64,000 nt of DNA from Ariolimax columbianus. Its lineage: Eukaryota > Mollusca > Gastropoda > Stylommatophora > Arionidae. The stretch lies in NCBI GenBank assembly GCA_036924085.1, contig JAVGWX010000019.1, forward strand, positions 7,380,141 through 7,444,140, given 5' to 3'. Shown piece after piece: positions 63,521-64,000 of the stretch (position 1 is the first letter of the stretch; every line of letters begins with the position of its first letter). The notes under the pieces were generated by a model. That model made no database searches. It saw only the letters and a program-made list of their open reading frames with translations, and was not told where the DNA came from. The position numbers and the translations under genes were made by a program.

Positions 63521-64000
63521 TATCTTTTTTACACACACATTTTTTCTGTGACGTTTAGTGACCTAACCCACTTCTTCTAGTTATTTTTTTTAAGAACAAC
63601 AAAACAGAAAACACTAAGACGTATGTTTGAATAATAAAGCACAAGATAAATAATTTATTTAAAATCAGACCATTTACAATTGTATCAAACTAAACTAACT
63701 GTGATTAAGCTAAGTGTGACTAAGCTAAGTGTGACTAAGCTGACTCTGGGGGTGTCAGCATGCGCTGTCTAGAAGCCCCGGATGTATAACCCGGTTCTGA
63801 CTACTATCATATACTTATTATGTTATCTACACCATTTCACTTAGACTTAAACTATCTAATCTCGTGTTCGCATTAACTTTGGCGGTTCTTCTAGACTGGT
63901 TGGTTTCTGACAGTCGGCAACTTCTGTCGTCTAACTGCGATGAGGATAAAAAATATTCCCAAACGTTGGGAATGTCCTATTATGGTGCCCGTTTTGCTCT
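63521..64000. other. No gene recognised
   Basis: A threefold GTGACTAAGCTAA-like short repeat lies at 63702-63740. Nothing else was identified to the window end. Confidence 0.3.

Overview
This is animal nuclear DNA: AT-rich, gene-poor, with splice-site-like signals and no bacterial gene organisation. Nearly all recognisable coding potential belongs to broken transposable elements. The mix of RNase H-bearing I/Nimb-like LINEs, RTE-like and CR1/L2-like LINEs, hAT-like fossils and a mariner copy resembles molluscan or other lophotrochozoan genomes. That placement is inference from remembered families, not a database result.

Layout. 0-7 kb: a hAT fossil, a LINE 5' fragment, a nested LINE complex (3.1-4.7 kb) with two target-site duplications, and a mariner copy with terminal inverted repeats. 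7-15 kb: RTE-like LINE debris, short tandem repeats and a long but broken endonuclease-reverse transcriptase LINE (12.8-15.2 kb). 17-19 kb: an RTE endonuclease joined to a CR1/L2-like LINE. 20-25.6 kb: a diverged transposon-linked remnant, a second hAT fossil split by a CR1/L2-like 3' end, and a LINE with a 5' inversion. 26.3-26.8 kb: the best host-gene candidate, the last exon (and perhaps a 36-nt microexon) of a receptor-like protein whose tail carries an ITAM-like pair of YEEI motifs. 28-31 kb: LINE fragments and an AT-rich tract. 31-36.5 kb: a complex of direct repeats around a LINE endonuclease. 37-44.6 kb: I/Nimb-like LINE copies, two of them forming a large inverted repeat. 45.8-48.5 kb: an uninterrupted 492-residue ORF with a second, related N-terminal module and a duplicated 5' flank. 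49.6-58.3 kb: five to seven more LINE fragments. 60.2-63.5 kb: a heavily decayed LINE holding a 29-bp minisatellite and a SINE-like insert, then a 47-bp minisatellite.

Only two loci look potentially functional: the receptor tail exon and the 492-residue ORF. No CRISPR array, rRNA or tRNA was recognised. The other DNA records layered insertion, inversion, truncation and decay. Family names rest on conserved motifs read by eye, clade assignments are tentative, and most element boundaries are good to tens of bases only.
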